In this document: one piece after another, positions 17,688-26,400 of the stretch
How positions within the stretch are numbered: position 1 is the stretch's first letter
How the letters are laid out: every line of letters starts with the position of its first letter
Assembly (NCBI RefSeq): GCF_022533585.1
Contig: NZ_CP092827.1
Coordinates: 5,684,596 to 5,748,595, forward strand
Origin: Pseudomonas sp. LS.1a
GTDB taxonomy: Bacteria; Pseudomonadota; Gammaproteobacteria; Pseudomonadales; Pseudomonadaceae
Direction of reading: 5' to 3'
DNA: 64,000 nt
Translations under genes and position numbers: made by a program
Notes under the pieces: model-generated
Database searches by the model: none
The model's input: only the letters and a program-made list of their open reading frames with translations
What the model was told of the DNA's origin: nothing

Positions 17688-19048
17688 GCCAATCTGATCT
17701 TCCCATCGTAATCATCGGCGCCGGCCCCGTGGGGCTGGCGGCTGCTGCGCACGCACTGGCGCGGGGTATGAACCCACTCATTTTTGAAGCAGGCAGCCAG
17801 GCTGGAGAAAGCATCCGCCAATGGGGCCACGTCAGCATGTTCTCGCCGTGGGAATACAACGTAGACAAGGAGGCTGCAAAGTTACTGTCGGCAACGGGCT
17901 GGCAAGCGCCTGATTCGGACACGTACCCCACAGGTCGTGAACTGCTGGATCACTACTTGCTCCCGCTAGCTGGGCTGCCAGTCATCAAGGAACGACTTCA
18001 TCTAGACTCTCGCGTTACTGCTGTGACGAAAGTCGGCGCTGATGTGCAGAAAACCAAAGGCCGCGAATCTGCCGCGTTCCTAGTGCGTGTTAAAGGGCCA
18101 AAGGGTGAGCAAGACATCCAGGCTCGCGCAGTCATCGATGCCTCGGGCACGTACGAGACCCCGAACTGGATGGGCGCATCCGGCATTCCGGCATTGGGAG
18201 AGTTGAACGCCAAAGCGCATATTGCCTATGGGATTCCCGATGTCAGCGGCAATGCGCACGATCGTTATCTCGGGCGCCGAGTGCTGGTTGTAGGTGGCGG
18301 ACACTCGGCATTCAACGCTCTTCAGGATCTGGTCCAACTGCCCGGTACCCAGGTTTCGTGGGCTATTCGCGGACACTCGCTAGATAAAATTCTGGGTGGT
18401 GGTGCCAATGACAAATTGGCCGAACGCGGCAGCCTGGGTCTGCGAATCCGTGCATTGCTCGAACAAGGAAAGATCTCGCTACACCAGGACATCTCCATCA
18501 GCCAGGTCGACACGACCGAACAGGGGCTGGTCGTGCACAGCAATGGCCAAGCTCTGCCAGAGGTGGATGAGATCATCGTCGCCACGGGCTTCCGCCCTAA
18601 TCTGCAGCTTCTGGGCGAGCTACGACTGGCTATCGACCCGGCTACACAAAGCCCTGTTCAGTTGGCCCCGTTGATCGACCCGAATGAGCACAGCTGCGGT
18701 ACCGTTCGCCCCCATGGCATCGATGAGCTCTCTCATCCCGACGAAGGCATTTTTATCGTAGGCATGAAGAGCTACGGTCGTGCTCCGACATTCCTGATGA
18801 TTACCGGGTATGAGCAGGTGCGCTCAATCATGGCCGGGCTTGCAGGCGACTGGGAAGCGGCACGGCGTGTCGAGCTCGAACTGCCCGAAACCGGTGTCTG
18901 CAGCCTTCAGTTCGAGGAGCAAGATGAAGCGTCCAACTGCTGCGCGCCCGAGCCCGCGACTCAGGCCAGTTGCTGCGATTCACCGAAACCTTTGGCCGTT
19001 CCTTCTGTTGAAAAAGTTAGCTGCTGTACACCGGTGGGCAACACCTAA
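17684..19048 (+). CDS. FAD/NAD(P)-binding oxidoreductase with Cys-pair tail
   Basis: A 454-residue flavoprotein. The N-terminal FAD motif is VIIGAGPVGLAAAAHAL, the second nucleotide site is VLVVGGGHSAFNAL near residue 205, and IIVATGFRPN is the usual ATG motif of class-B type monooxygenase relatives. The last 45 residues are not part of the fold and contain three Cys pairs (NCCAPEP, SCCDSP, SCCTP) that would suit As(III) binding; similar CC tails occur in arsenic-resistance proteins. CAGGAG lies before the overlapping start. Probable role: oxidation of an arsenical in the MarR module; this is an inference. Confidence 0.75.
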   Translation: MSQSDLPIVIIGAGPVGLAAAAHALARGMNPLIFEAGSQAGESIRQWGHVSMFSPWEYNVDKEAAKLLSATGWQAPDSDTYPTGRELLDHYLLPLAGLPVIKERLHLDSRVTAVTKVGADVQKTKGRESAAFLVRVKGPKGEQDIQARAVIDASGTYETPNWMGASGIPALGELNAKAHIAYGIPDVSGNAHDRYLGRRVLVVGGGHSAFNALQDLVQLPGTQVSWAIRGHSLDKILGGGANDKLAERGSLGLRIRALLEQGKISLHQDISISQVDTTEQGLVVHSNGQALPEVDEIIVATGFRPNLQLLGELRLAIDPATQSPVQLAPLIDPNEHSCGTVRPHGIDELSHPDEGIFIVGMKSYGRAPTFLMITGYEQVRSIMAGLAGDWEAARRVELELPETGVCSLQFEEQDEASNCCAPEPATQASCCDSPKPLAVPSVEKVSCCTPVGNT

Positions 19049-19072
19049 GGCTGCAGTTGAGGGGCAGACCAA

Positions 19073-19104
19073 GCCCTGCCAGAGCTCAGATCTGGCGGGG
19101 CGCT
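19073..19104 (+). terminator. Possible terminator after the flavoprotein operon
   Basis: GCCCTGCCAG/CTGGCGGGGC hairpin followed by GCTTTA. The T-run is short, so this is tentative. Confidence 0.4.
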
Positions 19105-19182
19105 TTAGCCTCTGAAGATTGAGAGCGGCCCCCGCAGACCAACAAGTCCGACGCCAGAAGTGGAACTAGCGGGGACGAAAAT

Positions 19183-20064
19183 TTGAGAGCAGAATCACCA
19201 GCTTTGCCTACATTGCACTGGGTTGAGGGGGAAGGTGTGGGAGCAGAGCTGGATCGGGTAAAGGATCGTAAAAGAAGCAGGGCGTTAATCGAGGATCTCT
19301 ACCTCGATGCGAACCGTGTCTACGTAATCCACTATTCCTGCGAATCGTTCTACGAGAACGATACCGGGGAGTCGAAACGTGTGACATCCATTGCCACACG
19401 AAACCTAAAAACAGGTCAGACGAAATCGTGGTCAATCCATAAGGAAGCAGAGCTCAGTAAACAGCTGTCTAGCATGCAAGCCGAGCTCAATAAATTCGAA
19501 AAGTCGATGTTGAAGGGGTTTTTCCAGTGGCTTGATAAGCACAAGGATTGCCGGTTTCTGCATTGGAACATGCGGGACGAGAATTTCGGGTTCTTTGCAC
19601 TCGAGCATCGATTCCGGGTGCTCGGAGGCAAGCCTGTAGAGTTACCGGATGACAAAAAGGTAGACCTTGCGCGTGAGCTGGTCGCCTTATACGGAAGAAG
19701 CTACGCTCCGCATGCCGATAGTAAAGGAAGGAAAGGCAGGATCATGGCGTTAGCTGAGCTCAACAATGCCAGCGACCAAGATGCGCTGCCGGGTGCTGAT
19801 GAAGCAGCAGCCTTTGTGAATGCTGAATACATAAAAATGCATCAATCGACGCTAAGAAAGCTCGATATGTTTGCGAATTTCTTCGAAAGGACGCATGACA
19901 AGTCTCTGAAGACAAAATCCAAATGGTACGAGCGGAACGGGGTGCACCCTGTAGTTTTGGTTGAGATCGTCAAAGACCACCCAATCTACACAACCGTGAT
20001 CGTGCTCAGCGGCCTTGCCATTGCTACTGTCAACTTCAGCCGTTTCTGGGCGCTTTTCAGTTAG
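19183..20064 (+). CDS. Unknown protein with C-terminal membrane helix, possibly exonuclease-like
   Basis: A 293-residue protein of uncertain start (TTG 19183 with GGGG upstream). The body has a pattern reminiscent of RNase H-fold exonuclease-like proteins (YVIHYSCESFY ... CRFLHWNMRDENFGFFALEHRF ... KVDLARELVALYG), but no complete DEDD set could be confirmed. The C-terminal 25 residues (PIYTTVIVLSGLAIATVNFS) form one membrane helix. It lies alone between the MarR module and the arsenic island and may be a defence gene by location. The function is not known. Confidence 0.6.
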   Translation: MRAESPALPTLHWVEGEGVGAELDRVKDRKRSRALIEDLYLDANRVYVIHYSCESFYENDTGESKRVTSIATRNLKTGQTKSWSIHKEAELSKQLSSMQAELNKFEKSMLKGFFQWLDKHKDCRFLHWNMRDENFGFFALEHRFRVLGGKPVELPDDKKVDLARELVALYGRSYAPHADSKGRKGRIMALAELNNASDQDALPGADEAAAFVNAEYIKMHQSTLRKLDMFANFFERTHDKSLKTKSKWYERNGVHPVVLVEIVKDHPIYTTVIVLSGLAIATVNFSRFWALFS

Positions 20065-20181
20065 TTCCCCTGTAGCAGGCTCTGTCCATCCATTGCGGTG
20101 AAAAGGGTCTGCCAGGTATCTAAATCAGAATGCAAGGGGTGCCGTCAGCCTTACGTTCAGGCCAAGGCTATGAACATAAAC

Positions 20182-21273
20182 TCAACCAGTACCAAACTGA
20201 GTTTTGACGGCTGGTTGGGCAACCTTTCCCAGGTGTTGAAGCATAAGAGGCATCAGATATCTCGCGTCAGCACCCACGCCCCTCAGCGTTGCCGAGGCGA
20301 AATTTCTTTGCTTGGGCAGACCCACGAAGTACAAGCCAGGCACCTGAATTGCCACGCCGCTTCGCTGTAGCGTACGCCCGTGCCGGTCAACGACAGGGAG
20401 CTGCGCCAGAAACTCCTGGTTAGGGCGAAATCCTGTTGCGAATATCAGCGCGTCAATCTGGGTGCTGCTTCCGTCTGGCCAAATCACACCGTCGGGCAGT
20501 ACCTGCTGGAACATGGCTCTGCGCTGAATTCTGCCGCTGCTAAGTGCCTTTCGGTACTTGCCGGTGTCGAGCACTGGAGTGCTTTGATCACTCAACCATC
20601 GTGTTTGCCCCAACCCGGTGAATTTCAGCCAGGCATGAAAATCGAGCCCCAGAATCCGCTGAGGGAAGAAGCGGATCTTCTCGCGGGTAGCCAGCACTAC
20701 CTGTGCAACGCCGGCAAGCTCATAGGCAATCTGAACAGCCGAGTTCGCTGCCCCCACAACGACAACACGCTGGCCGGCAAAGGCCTCAGGTGTTCGATAA
20801 GCGGAGCTATGCAGGCAGTGTCCTGAAAAGTTCTCCAGCCCAGGAATGTCAGGCATGAAAGGACGGCTGAAACCCCCTGATGCCACTACCACAGCACGCG
20901 CAGTGAAAGTCGCTCCGTTGGCGGTGCGAACCTCAAATGCCTTGTCCTTCTGTACGACCGCCACCACACGGGTACCGCCCTGAAAATGCAGCTGAAACTC
21001 GGCGGCGTATGCCTCCAGGTACTGCACCACTTCGTCTCGCGACGGGTAGCCCTTGGGATCGCCAGGAAACGCACGCCCCGGTAGCGCAGAGTACTCAGCT
21101 GGTGAGAACAGCTGCAGGCTTTCGTAGTAGTTACGCCAGTTCCCGCCTGGGGATGTCTGCTCATCCAAGATGAGGTATTCCAATCCTTGCTGCTGCAATT
21201 GGCAGCCAGTCGCCAAACCTGCTTGCCCACCACCGATGACGACCACATCCAGAACGCGATTCGAATCATTCAT
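20182..21273 (-). CDS. arsO: ArsO-like flavin monooxygenase
   Basis: A 363-residue FAD/NADPH-dependent monooxygenase-like protein. FAD motif VVIGGGQAGLATG, family block PGGNWRNYYESLQLFSPAEYSALPG, NADPH motif VVVVGAANSAVQIAYEL, and LIFATGFRPN. Proteins of this kind (ArsO) recur in ars operons, but their reaction is not settled. ATG 21273 is used because the longer frame runs into an operator-like palindrome. It lies downstream of and co-directional with the first arsR. A second, divergent homologue is at 27657. Confidence 0.8.
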   Translation of the reverse strand: MNDSNRVLDVVVIGGGQAGLATGCQLQQQGLEYLILDEQTSPGGNWRNYYESLQLFSPAEYSALPGRAFPGDPKGYPSRDEVVQYLEAYAAEFQLHFQGGTRVVAVVQKDKAFEVRTANGATFTARAVVVASGGFSRPFMPDIPGLENFSGHCLHSSAYRTPEAFAGQRVVVVGAANSAVQIAYELAGVAQVVLATREKIRFFPQRILGLDFHAWLKFTGLGQTRWLSDQSTPVLDTGKYRKALSSGRIQRRAMFQQVLPDGVIWPDGSSTQIDALIFATGFRPNQEFLAQLPVVDRHGRTLQRSGVAIQVPGLYFVGLPKQRNFASATLRGVGADARYLMPLMLQHLGKVAQPAVKTQFGTG

Positions 21274-21297
21274 ATGTGCGCACTCATGCATATATAG
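21270..21297. promoter_or_regulatory. ArsR-type operator before the ArsO-like gene
   Basis: CATATGTGCGCACTCATGCATATAT is an imperfect palindrome just upstream of the ArsO-like start and shares ATATGTGCG with the site at 21661. Probably bound by the ArsR encoded at 21316. Confidence 0.5.
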
Positions 21298-21315
21298 GGA
21301 CAAAAAAAGGCCGGG

Positions 21316-21654
21316 CTACGGACAGCACAGCGAAACCAGACCTTTGGTTCGCTGGAGCAGGCCCTCCAGTCGCTCGACGATCGCTCCACCATTCACTTCA
21401 TAGAACACCTGCCTGCCCACCTTGGTGGCCTTCACGATCTGGGCGTCATGCAATACCTGCAGGTGCCTGGAGATCACCGAGCGCTCTTGTGGCAGCTCTT
21501 TGGCGATTTCGCCGACATCAGCCCGGCCGAGCAAAAGCACGCGCTTGAAAACCGCGACTCTGGAAGGCTCGCAAAGCGCTTTGAAGAAGGCCTCGTCCAG
21601 CGACTCGATGGCGGCGTCGATGGCTTGAGCACGGAGGTTTTGGTTGGTCGTCAT
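21316..21654 (-). CDS. ArsR/SmtB family regulator 1
   Basis: A 112-residue winged-helix repressor: EAFFKALCEPSRVAVFKRVLLLGRADVGEIAKEL leads into the recognition helix SVISRHLQVLHDAQIV and wing KVGRQVFYEV. The canonical ELCVC motif of ArsR is absent; the possible thiol ligands are a Cys in the first helix and a C-terminal LCCP pair. ATG 21654 is chosen because upstream sequence holds a palindromic operator (ATGTGCGTGAACGCGCACAT). It is divergent from the main ars operon and precedes the ArsO-like gene. Confidence 0.85.
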   Translation of the reverse strand: MTTNQNLRAQAIDAAIESLDEAFFKALCEPSRVAVFKRVLLLGRADVGEIAKELPQERSVISRHLQVLHDAQIVKATKVGRQVFYEVNGGAIVERLEGLLQRTKGLVSLCCP

Positions 21655-21659
21655 GCGGC

Positions 21660-21692
21660 CAATATATGTGCGTGAACGCGCACATGTAAAGC
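21660..21692. promoter_or_regulatory. ArsR operator between arsR1 and the main ars operon
   Basis: ATATGTGCGTGAACGCGCACATGT is a near-perfect palindrome 7 bp before arsR1. The region up to 21770 also has ATTCGAAAAA repeats (21719 and 21735), a second operator-like motif that may serve the main operon. Confidence 0.6.
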
Positions 21693-21769
21693 CACCCATC
21701 ACCGAGGGGTTGCGACACATTCGAAAAAGCGTATATTCGAAAAACCATATACACGCAGGATTACAAGTG

Positions 21770-22183
21770 ATGGCTGGCAAGATCCGCGTCTTGTTCGTTT
21801 GCACCGCAAACTCCGCACGCTCCCAGCTCGCCGAAGCATTGCTCCGCCACACGGACCCTGTTCGCTTTGAGGCTTTCAGCGCCGGGACCCAGCCTGGCGA
21901 GGTCGACCAGCGTACCTATGCCGCCCTCGAAAACCTCGCTATCGATACCAGCGCTTTGCACAGCAAGTCCATCGATGAGTTCGCCGGTGAGCGCTTCGAC
22001 TATGTGATTACGCTCTGCGACAAGGCGGCCCATGAGTGCCATGCGTTGCCTGCCTTCGGCGAGTTTCTGGCGTGGAACTTCGAAGACCCTGTCACCAGTG
22101 ACCAACACGATGCCTTCCGACACACGCTTCACGAGATACATGAGCGCATCAAGATGTTCGTCCTGGTGAAAACCAAACACTGA
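21770..22183 (+). CDS. Low-molecular-weight phosphatase-type arsenate reductase-like protein
   Basis: A 137-residue LMW-PTP-fold protein with the P-loop VLFVCTANSARSQLAEALL (Cys and Arg of CX5R) and a downstream DPVTSDQHDAF region supplying the catalytic aspartate. It is a paralogue of the ArsC at 22568 but is shorter and less typical, so it may be a phosphatase or an accessory arsenate reductase. ATG 21770 follows AGGA. First gene of the main ars operon. Confidence 0.8.
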   Translation: MAGKIRVLFVCTANSARSQLAEALLRHTDPVRFEAFSAGTQPGEVDQRTYAALENLAIDTSALHSKSIDEFAGERFDYVITLCDKAAHECHALPAFGEFLAWNFEDPVTSDQHDAFRHTLHEIHERIKMFVLVKTKH

Positions 22184-22191
22184 GAATTGCT

Positions 22192-22548
22192 ATGACTGAC
22201 TCGCTGACCCCCACCAAGGTTTTCAAATGCCTCGCCGACGAGAACCGCATTCGGATGATGCTGCTGATCGCTCGCGAGGAAGAACTCTGCGTCTGTGAAC
22301 TGACCTGCGCGCTGGAAGAAAGCCAGCCCAAGGTTTCCCGCCACCTGGCGCAACTGCGCACCTGTGACCTGCTGGAAGACCGCCGTCAGGGCCAGTGGGT
22401 TTATTACCGGCTGCATCCATCCCTTCCTGCCTGGGTACGTGAGGTCCTGGCGACGACGCTGGAAGCCAACCGCGAATGGCTAAGTACTAGCACCAAACGA
22501 CTGGACACCATGGGTGACCGCCCTCAACGCGTCGCCTCCTGCTGCTGA
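22192..22548 (+). CDS. arsR: ArsR arsenite-responsive repressor
   Basis: A 118-residue repressor that releases DNA on binding As(III) or Sb(III). It has the classical metal motif EELCVCELTCAL in the DNA-binding helix followed by the recognition helix SQPKVSRHLAQLRTCDLL and wing RQGQWVYYRLHP. A C-terminal SCC pair ends the protein. It starts 8 bp after the preceding gene and is part of the same operon. Confidence 0.95.
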   Translation: MTDSLTPTKVFKCLADENRIRMMLLIAREEELCVCELTCALEESQPKVSRHLAQLRTCDLLEDRRQGQWVYYRLHPSLPAWVREVLATTLEANREWLSTSTKRLDTMGDRPQRVASCC

Positions 22549-22567
22549 TCATTGCCGAGAAAAACCG

Positions 22568-23038
22568 ATGAATGTTCTGTTCCTCTGCACCGCCAATAGC
22601 TGCCGCAGCATCCTCTCCGAGGCTGTTTTCAATCATCTGGCCCCGGCCGGCATGAAGGCCTACAGCGCCGGCAGCCAGCCAAAGGGTGAGGTGCACCCGC
22701 TGTCCATCACCGCGCTGCGGCGTGCCGGTATCTCCACCGAGGGCCTCAACAGCAAGTCCAGTGACGCGCATGCCGAGCTGGCACCGGACTTTGTCATCAC
22801 CGTATGCGACAAGGCCGCTGGCGAAGCCTGCCCCGTGTTCTTCGGACCAGCAGTGAAAGCCCACTGGGGACTTTCTGACCCTTCGGATTTGCACGGTAGC
22901 GCCGCCGAGCTGGACGCGGCGTTCGACAACACGCTTGAGCAGATCAAGCGACGCCTCAAGGCATTCATCGCACTGCCTTTCGACCAAATGGATGCCGCCC
23001 AGCTCAAGGTCGAGCTGGCCCGCATCGGAACGCTCTGA
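22568..23038 (+). CDS. arsC: Arsenate reductase ArsC (LMW-PTP/thioredoxin-linked type)
   Basis: A 156-residue enzyme that reduces As(V) to As(III). MNVLFLCTANSCRSILSEAVFNH holds the CX5R active-site loop (C7, R13); further cysteines in VCDKAAGEACPVF would carry the disulfide cascade, and HWGLSDPSD provides the aspartate. ATG 22568 is the family start; the in-frame extension to 22514 overlaps arsR and is not needed. Followed by the efflux pump. Confidence 0.93.
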   Translation: MNVLFLCTANSCRSILSEAVFNHLAPAGMKAYSAGSQPKGEVHPLSITALRRAGISTEGLNSKSSDAHAELAPDFVITVCDKAAGEACPVFFGPAVKAHWGLSDPSDLHGSAAELDAAFDNTLEQIKRRLKAFIALPFDQMDAAQLKVELARIGTL

Positions 23039-23056
23039 CGTTTAGGGAGATCCACC

Positions 23057-24118
23057 ATGAGCAAAAGCCGACTTTCATTCCTCGACCGCTACCTGACGGT
23101 CTGGATCTTTCTGGCCATGGGCCTAGGCATTGGTCTGGGTAGTCTGTTCCAGGGTTTTCCAGCGTGGCTGAACAGCCTGTCGGTAGGCTCGACAAACATA
23201 CCCATCGCCATTGGCCTCATCGTCATGATGTACCCACCTCTGGCGAAGGTGAAATACGAGGAGTTGCCGCAGGTCTTCAAGGACAAACGCATCCTCACCT
23301 TGTCGCTGATCCAGAACTGGGTGATCGGCCCGGTCCTGATGTTCGGGCTGGCCGTTGTCTTCCTTTCCGATAAGCCTGAGTACATGACCGGCCTGATCCT
23401 CATCGGCTTGGCACGCTGCATTGCCATGGTCCTGGTGTGGAACCAGATCGCCGGTGGCAACAACCAGTACGTGGCCGGTCTGGTCGCCTTCAACAGCATT
23501 TTCCAGATCCTGTTCTTCAGCGTGTACGCCTGGATCTTCCTGGGCCTGCTGCCGCCACTGTTTGGCCTTGAAGGTAGCGTCATCGAGACCAGCTTCCTCG
23601 AAATCGCCCAATCGGTACTGATCTATCTGGGTATCCCGTTCCTGGCTGGTTTCTTGACCCGCAAGATCCTGATCAGCAGCAAGGGCGAGACCTGGTATCA
23701 GGAGCGCTTCATCTCGAAGATCAGCCCGCTGACCCTCGTGGCATTGCTGCTGACCATCGTCGCCATGTTCAGCCTGAAAGGCGACATGGTGCTGCAACTG
23801 CCGCTGGATGTGCTGCGCATCGCTATCCCGCTGACCATCTACTTCGTGGTGATGTTCTTCATCAGCTTCTGGATGGGCAAGCTGCTGGAGGCCGACTACC
23901 CGCGCACCACTGCGCTGGCGTTCACCGCAGCAAGCAACAACTTTGAACTGGCCATTGCTGTGGCCATCGCCACCTTCGGTCTTGCCTCGCCGGTCGCGTT
24001 TGCCACCGTCATCGGGCCCTTGGTGGAAGTGCCGGTACTGATCTCACTGGTGGGCGTGGCCTTGTGGCTCAAGCGCCGCTGGTTCGATCAGCCATCCGGT
24101 GCCTTGTCTCAGGAGTAA
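23057..24118 (+). CDS. acr3: Arsenite efflux permease Acr3
   Basis: A 353-residue inner-membrane permease with ten predicted helices that exports As(III), driven by the proton gradient. Typical Acr3 segments are [31 protein letters not shown], the conserved [13 protein letters not shown] (the Cys thought to bind As(III)) and [23 protein letters not shown] lies before ATG 23057. Confidence 0.96.
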   Translation: MSKSRLSFLDRYLTVWIFLAMGLGIGLGSLFQGFPAWLNSLSVGSTNIPIAIGLIVMMYPPLAKVKYEELPQVFKDKRILTLSLIQNWVIGPVLMFGLAVVFLSDKPEYMTGLILIGLARCIAMVLVWNQIAGGNNQYVAGLVAFNSIFQILFFSVYAWIFLGLLPPLFGLEGSVIETSFLEIAQSVLIYLGIPFLAGFLTRKILISSKGETWYQERFISKISPLTLVALLLTIVAMFSLKGDMVLQLPLDVLRIAIPLTIYFVVMFFISFWMGKLLEADYPRTTALAFTAASNNFELAIAVAIATFGLASPVAFATVIGPLVEVPVLISLVGVALWLKRRWFDQPSGALSQE

Positions 24119-24121
24119 ATC

Positions 24122-24838
24122 ATGACCGAACACCACATCCCCAATATCGACAACGATCTGGTCGACCTGCCGACAGCAGACAAGCTGGCAGTCGAGCAAA
24201 AGTCCACTCATAAGCCTCGCATCCTGCTGCTGTACGGATCGACCCGCGAACGCTCGTTCAGCCGCCTGCTGACGGAAGAAGCGGCACGCCTGCTGGAGCA
24301 CTTCGGTGCCGAGACGCGGATCTTCAATCCGACCGGGCTGCCACTGGCGGATGACGTGCCCGATGACCACCCCATGGTCAAGGAGCTGCGCGATCTGGTG
24401 CTGTGGTCCGAAGGCATGGTCTGGTGCTCGCCAGAACGCCACGGTGCAATGACCGGCGTGTTCAAGTCGCAGATCGACTGGATTCCACTGAGCATGGGCG
24501 CCGTGCGCCCCACTCAAGGCAAAACCCTCGCGGTGATGCAGGTCTGCGGCGGCTCGCAGTCGTTCAACGTGGTCAACCAGCTGCGCGTCCTCGGCCGCTG
24601 GATGCGCATGTTCACCATCCCTAACCAGTCGTCCGTGCCGAAGGCCTACCTGGAATTCGACGAGTCGGGCCGCATGAAGCCCTCTTCGTACTACGACCGT
24701 GTCGTCGACGTGATGGAGGAGCTGGTGAAGTTCACCCTGCTGCTTCGTGATCGCTCCGACTACCTGGTCGATCGCTACTCCGAACGTAAAGAGTCGGCTG
24801 AAGAACTATCCAAGCGTGTCAATCAACGATCCATTTGA
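24122..24838 (+). CDS. arsH: ArsH organoarsenical/NADPH:FMN oxidoreductase
   Basis: A 238-residue flavodoxin-fold protein that oxidises trivalent methyl- or aryl-arsenicals using FMN and NADPH. The signature [23 protein letters not shown] binds FMN phosphate; [17 protein letters not shown] and [20 protein letters not shown] are ArsH-specific. It starts 4 bp after acr3, in the same operon. Confidence 0.95.
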   Translation: MTEHHIPNIDNDLVDLPTADKLAVEQKSTHKPRILLLYGSTRERSFSRLLTEEAARLLEHFGAETRIFNPTGLPLADDVPDDHPMVKELRDLVLWSEGMVWCSPERHGAMTGVFKSQIDWIPLSMGAVRPTQGKTLAVMQVCGGSQSFNVVNQLRVLGRWMRMFTIPNQSSVPKAYLEFDESGRMKPSSYYDRVVDVMEELVKFTLLLRDRSDYLVDRYSERKESAEELSKRVNQRSI

Positions 24839-24844
24839 GGCTTT

Positions 24845-25354
24845 GTGAGCATGCAATTGCACCCGTATTCCGTGTTGGCTAATTCCGAACTGGTCGGCCA
24901 GCTGATCTTCACTCCGTGCCCCGGTACCAAGGAGACATCGGTATCTCAGGCTCTGGCAACGCTGCGCGATGCCGGCGCGAGCGCGCTGGTAACCCTGATG
25001 CCGAGTGAAGAACTGCTGCAGAACGAGATCGATCTGCTTCCCGAGGAGTGCCAACTGCTGGGCCTCGAATGGTTTCACCTGCCGGTCGAGGACGACGAAG
25101 CACCCGGTGAGCCGTTTGCTGCCGCCTGGGAAACTCACCGGGATCGCCTGAAAGAGCTGGTGATGACCGGTAAGACGATCGCTATTCACTGCAAGGGCGG
25201 CTCTGGCCGCACCGGCCTGTTTGCGGCCCGCCTGATGATCGAGTGCGGCATTCCTGTGCAGGAAGCTGTTGCCCAGGTCCAGGCCCTGCGCCCACGTGCG
25301 ATCCAGAACCCTGCGCACGTTGGGTACATCAACCAGTTCAACGACACCCTCTGA
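24845..25354 (+). CDS. Ars-operon dual-specificity/tyrosine-type phosphatase
   Basis: A 169-residue protein with the PTP signature HCKGGSGRTG (H115, C116, R122) and a preceding acidic loop FHLPVEDDEAPGE for the general acid. Homologues sit in ars operons with GAPDH and ArsJ, but a physiological substrate is not established. GTG 24845 lies 5 bp after GAGG in the arsH end; ATG 24851 is two codons later and nearly equal. Confidence 0.82.
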   Translation: MSMQLHPYSVLANSELVGQLIFTPCPGTKETSVSQALATLRDAGASALVTLMPSEELLQNEIDLLPEECQLLGLEWFHLPVEDDEAPGEPFAAAWETHRDRLKELVMTGKTIAIHCKGGSGRTGLFAARLMIECGIPVQEAVAQVQALRPRAIQNPAHVGYINQFNDTL

Positions 25355-25386
25355 CCTTTTGCTAATCGCGATCCGAGAACAAGAGC

Positions 25387-26391
25387 ATGGCTATCAAAGT
25401 AGGTATCAATGGGTTTGGCCGTATTGGTCGCTTGGCGCTTCGCGCGTCCTGGGACTGGCCGGAATTCGAGTTTGTGCAGATCAATGACCCGGCCGGTGAC
25501 GCCGAGACCCATGCCCATCTGATCAACTTCGATTCGATCCACGGACGCTGGCACCGTGAAGCCCGCGCAGAAGGCGACGCGGTAGTGATCGAGGGCAAGC
25601 ACATCAAGGTCACCGCGAACAAGACCATCGCGGACACCGACTGGTCGGGCTGCGACCTGGTCATCGAGGCCAGCGGCAAGATGAAGTCGGTAGCCGTGCT
25701 CCAGGCCTACCTGGATCAGGGCGTCAAACGTGTGGTTGTCTGCGCTCCAGTGAAGGAGAAAGGCGCACTGAACGTGGTGATGGGCGTCAACCAGCACCTG
25801 TTCGAGCCGGCGCAGCATCGTATCGTCACCGCCGCCTCCTGCACCACTAACTGCCTGGCCCCGGTGGTCAAGGTGATTCACGAGAACCTAGGCATCCGCC
25901 ACGGTTCGATCACCACCATTCACGACCTCACCAATACCCAGAGCATCCTCGATACACCGCACAAGGACCTGCGTCGTGCCCGTGCCTCAGGCATGAGCCT
26001 GATCCCGACCACCACAGGCTCGGCCACCGCAATCGCCGAGATCTTCCCCGAACTGCGCGGCAAGCTGAATGGTCACGCCGTGCGTGTACCGCTGGCCAAC
26101 GCCTCGCTGACCGACTGCGTGTTCGAAGTGGAACGTGAGACGACGGCTGAAGAGGTCAACGCGCTGCTGAAAGCCGCTGCCGAAGGGCCGCTTAAGGACA
26201 TCCTGGGCTACGAAGAACGCCCTCTGGTGTCCATCGACTACCGCACCGATCCACGGTCCTCAATCATCGATGCGTTGTCGACCATGGTAGTCAGCGGCAC
26301 CCAGGTGAAGATCTACGCCTGGTACGACAACGAGTGGGGCTACGCCAACCGTGCAGCGGAACTGGCACGCTTGGTCGGCGCAGCGGAGTAA
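25387..26391 (+). CDS. gapdh: Glyceraldehyde-3-phosphate dehydrogenase of the ArsJ pathway
   Basis: A 334-residue GAPDH. NAD motif [14 protein letters not shown], catalytic AASCTTNC (C152), and C-terminal [11 protein letters not shown]. Next to arsJ it is the known partner that uses arsenate instead of phosphate to form 1-arseno-3-phosphoglycerate, which ArsJ exports; together they resist As(V) without reduction. The housekeeping Gap would be elsewhere in the genome. Co-transcribed with arsJ, which starts 9 bp after it. Confidence 0.95.
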   Translation: MAIKVGINGFGRIGRLALRASWDWPEFEFVQINDPAGDAETHAHLINFDSIHGRWHREARAEGDAVVIEGKHIKVTANKTIADTDWSGCDLVIEASGKMKSVAVLQAYLDQGVKRVVVCAPVKEKGALNVVMGVNQHLFEPAQHRIVTAASCTTNCLAPVVKVIHENLGIRHGSITTIHDLTNTQSILDTPHKDLRRARASGMSLIPTTTGSATAIAEIFPELRGKLNGHAVRVPLANASLTDCVFEVERETTAEEVNALLKAAAEGPLKDILGYEERPLVSIDYRTDPRSSIIDALSTMVVSGTQVKIYAWYDNEWGYANRAAELARLVGAAE

Positions 26392-26400
26392 ACGGCGATC

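Noticed and set aside
20098..20826. Two plus-strand frames opposite the ArsO-like gene
   Set aside because: Antisense to a full-length flavoprotein; no family match.
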